From DASTPP01 sp035762175 (GTDB lineage: Bacteria; Myxococcota_A; Polyangia; Polyangiales; Polyangiaceae): a DNA stretch of 17,949 nt. Below the pieces are notes generated by a model that saw nothing but the letters and a program-made list of their open reading frames with translations, had not been told where the DNA came from and did no database searches. The stretch covers positions 1-17,949 of the forward strand of contig DASTPP010000132.1 in the NCBI GenBank assembly GCA_035762175.1, written 5' to 3'. Of the stretch, positions 16,132 through 17,949 are shown one piece after another (the first letter of the stretch is position 1; the number at the start of each line of letters is the position of its first letter). The translations under genes and the position numbers were made by a program.

Positions 16132-16565
16132 CGGGCCGGACGCGCGAGGTGCGCGTTCCGGGCGCCACGGGCCCGCGGCCCCCGCCCGACGAGGGCGCGT
16201 TCACGGCGCGCCTCGGCGCGGGCCAGGGGCGCGCACCGGACGGCGAGGGCGGCCACGCCTTCGTGCTCGGGCAGGAAGAGCCCGGCTGGCGCGGCGACCT
16301 CGAGGCGGGCGACTACGCCGAGGTGCGTCAGGAGGTCGACCTCTCGGGCGCGACGCTCGTGCGCGTGCGCCTTCGCCTGCGGGTGCCCAAGGACGTGCCG
16401 CCCGGGCTCGCCTGGCAGGCCTCGCTCTGGGTGGGGGGCGTGCGGCGCGCGAGCGCCCGCGCCGAACCCGGGCGGACGCGCCTTCTCACCGACCTCGCGG
16501 CGAGCGTCGGCGCGCTCCGCGGCGCGCACGCCGTCGCCGTGCGCCTCGAACTCGTGGCTGGGTAG
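16128..16565 (+). CDS. Small beta-rich protein, possible carbohydrate-binding-like module
   Basis: The GTG at 16128 overlaps the preceding stop (GTGA), giving 145 aa. The first 45 residues are Gly/Pro/Arg-rich and probably flexible. Residues about 48-145 form regular beta strands (HAFVLGQEEPGW, YAEVRQEVDLSGATLVRVRL, LAWQASLWVGG, AVAVRLELVAG) in the order expected of a jelly-roll domain, as in CBM-type or discoidin-like modules. I recognise no specific family and see no catalytic residues. Being coupled to the ConA-like gene, it may form a complex with it or act as a second surface-binding part. The gpI-like gene follows after 10 bases with a strong GGGGAGGG ribosome site. Confidence 0.6.
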   Translation: MTGRTREVRVPGATGPRPPPDEGAFTARLGAGQGRAPDGEGGHAFVLGQEEPGWRGDLEAGDYAEVRQEVDLSGATLVRVRLRLRVPKDVPPGLAWQASLWVGGVRRASARAEPGRTRLLTDLAASVGALRGAHAVAVRLELVAG

Positions 16566-16575
16566 GGGAGGGCAC

Positions 16576-17901
16576 ATGCCCGAGCTCGAACTGCCCGCGC
16601 TCGTCGTCGACGACGTCGTCGCCGTGGCGGCGCCCGAGCGGCTCGTCCTTATCAATCGCGACCCCGGTCCCGACGAGGCGGGGGTGCCGCTCGGCGCCGC
16701 GATCGCCCTCGAGCTCGCCGACACGGGTGGCGGCGGCATCGACGTCGCCGAAACGCGCGTGTGGGTCGGGCAGGCGATCGCCTTCGCGGGCCGGGGGCCG
16801 CTCGCGCCCTTCGACGGACTGCGCGCGGGCGTCGTCGTCGAGCGAGGGGACGTCCGCCTGGTGCTCGACCCGCGCGCGCCGTTCGGAAGCCTCGAGCGGG
16901 TCGAGGTGCGCGTCGCGTCGAAGACGCTCGACGGGCAGGCCGCGCTCGACGCGACCTACGCCTTCGTCGCCGAAGACCGGACGGCCCCCCGCGTGCTCAC
17001 GGCGGCGGCCCCGGGCCCCCGGCGCGTCGTCGTCGCCTTCGACGAGCCCGTCGGCGTCGGACACGGCTTCGCCGCTGCCTTCGCCGCGCTCGACGCGCCC
17101 GCCGTGCCCGTCGCGACCGCCCAGGCCCGGGCCGAAGGCAGCTTGCTCCTCCTCGACCTCGAGCCCGAGCTGTCGCCCGGCGCCCGCTACGAGGTGCGCG
17201 TCGAGGGCGTCGTCGACCCGAACGGCAACGCCGTCCTACCCCCGTTCGACCGAGCAACCTTCGTCGCACCACGCCCCCCGCGGCCTGCGCGCCGCCGCTT
17301 CGACCTTTGGTCGATGCTGCCGAAGCACAACCGGCGGGCCGACGCGACCGGTGACCTCGCCCGCTTCATAGCCTGCTTGCAGGAGGTGACGGACCTCGCG
17401 CTCGCCGACGTCGACCGCTTCGCGGACCTTCTCGACCTCGAGCGCGCGCCCGAGCCCTTCGTCGACGCGATGCTCGAAGACCTCGGAAACCCCTTCCGCT
17501 TCGAGCTCGGCGAGCTCCAAAAGCGCCGCCTTGCCTCGGTCTTGGTCGAGATGTACCGGCAGAAGGGCACCGAGACCGGCATCCGAAACGCGGTGCGCTT
17601 CCTCGTCGGGGTCGAGGTGACGCGCGTCCTCGCCTTCGCGGGCACCGCGCTCACGCTGGGCGAGTCGGAGCTCGGGGTCGACTGGGAGCTCGGGCCCTCC
17701 GAGCGCTTCGCCCGCTACGCCTTCCACGTCGAGGTCTCTCGGCCGCTCTCACCTCCCGAACGCAGGCAAGTGCGCGCGCTCATCGACCTGCTTAAGCCAG
17801 GCCACACGCACTTCTTGGGCATAATAGAACCTACCCTGCTCCATGGGGTTGAACACTGGGTCCTGGGCATCAGCGACCTCGGTGACACCACCCTTCTCTA
17901 G
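16576..17901 (+). CDS. Ig-like domains fused to phage tail protein I (gpI-like)
   Basis: This 441-aa protein has two parts. Residues about 20-230 look like two bacterial Ig-like (SbsA/Big_5-type) domains: the first has RDPGPDEAGVPLGAAIALEL; the second begins after EDRTAPRVL near residue 133 and ends with LSPGARYEVRVEGVVDPNGN. After a PRPPRPARR linker, residues about 237-441 match the P2 gpI / phage tail domain family: DLARFIACLQEVTDLALADV, ERAPEPFVDAMLEDLGNPF, QKRRLASVLVEMYRQKGTET then GIRNAVRFLVGV, and the closing LSPPERRQVRALIDLLKPGH with THFLGIIEP. The tail ends in HWVLGISDLGDTTLL, a pattern I associate with this family. gpI joins the wedge to the fibres, so Ig domains on it may extend or decorate the baseplate. 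The ATG is preceded by GGGGAGGG. A typical gpI is about 200 aa, so the N-terminal half is an addition. Confidence 0.85.
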   Translation: MPELELPALVVDDVVAVAAPERLVLINRDPGPDEAGVPLGAAIALELADTGGGGIDVAETRVWVGQAIAFAGRGPLAPFDGLRAGVVVERGDVRLVLDPRAPFGSLERVEVRVASKTLDGQAALDATYAFVAEDRTAPRVLTAAAPGPRRVVVAFDEPVGVGHGFAAAFAALDAPAVPVATAQARAEGSLLLLDLEPELSPGARYEVRVEGVVDPNGNAVLPPFDRATFVAPRPPRPARRRFDLWSMLPKHNRRADATGDLARFIACLQEVTDLALADVDRFADLLDLERAPEPFVDAMLEDLGNPFRFELGELQKRRLASVLVEMYRQKGTETGIRNAVRFLVGVEVTRVLAFAGTALTLGESELGVDWELGPSERFARYAFHVEVSRPLSPPERRQVRALIDLLKPGHTHFLGIIEPTLLHGVEHWVLGISDLGDTTLL

Positions 17902-17949
17902 CGCGGCCAGGCTCGTTCGTGCAGTTCGTTGGCGAGGCCCCCCCGCGCA
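17902..17949. other. Window end, no gene seen
   Basis: The last 48 bases after the gpI-like stop contain no start codon with a ribosome site and no hairpin followed by T residues. A downstream gene may begin beyond the window. Confidence 0.4.

Overview
This is a GC-rich window: a sampled 60-base line inside the tape-measure gene is about 78% G+C. It is filled almost wall to wall by one plus-strand gene cluster for a contractile (myovirus-type) tail. The base composition, GTG starts and 4-base start/stop overlaps would suit a myxobacterium or another high-GC proteobacterial relative, but that placement is inference; no taxonomic marker gene is present. No capsid, portal, terminase, integrase or AAA+ ATPase gene lies inside the window. 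From these bases alone I cannot decide between a prophage tail region, a tailocin and an extracellular contractile injection system (eCIS).

Layout. Positions 1-3298 hold a putative tail completion/terminator protein, a small Cys-containing protein and the tail sheath, the last two coupled by GTGA overlaps. Then come the tail tube (3315-3776), a 145-aa unknown (3912-4349) and a T4 gp26-type tail assembly chaperone (4507-5280). A small -1-frame extension lies at 5304-5468 and a TP901-type tape measure at 5472-8183. The baseplate hub block (8190-11984) follows: a CIS_tube/Afp7-like protein, a LysM-like protein, a gpD/gp27-like hub, a gpV/gp5-like spike, an unusual hydrophobic 226-aa protein and a gp25-like wedge protein.

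At 12029-12949 one gene runs on the opposite strand. Its 306-aa product carries the arginine, serine and glutamate motifs of cholera/pertussis-type mono-ADP-ribosyltransferases, so it looks like a toxin cargo or 'moron' gene set inside the structural operon. It has a hairpin at its 3' side, a 415-bp gene-free gap at its 5' side and visibly lower G+C. The plus-strand operon resumes with a gp6/gpJ-like baseplate protein (13365-14876). Three probable beta-sandwich or repeat proteins follow that may be fibre or receptor-binding parts (14876-16565). Last is a gpI-like tail protein fused behind Ig-like domains (16576-17901).

How the parts would work together: the sheath contracts around the tube, whose length is set by the tape measure and its chaperone. 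Hub, spike and wedge proteins form the baseplate, and the proteins after gpJ probably contact the target cell. The ADP-ribosyltransferase has no visible signal peptide and could be delivered by the particle. The strongest points for follow-up are that enzyme, a canonical -1 slippery heptamer (CCCTTTC) in the chaperone gene, the hydrophobic protein in the tip slot, and a bipartite repeat shared by two upstream regions.
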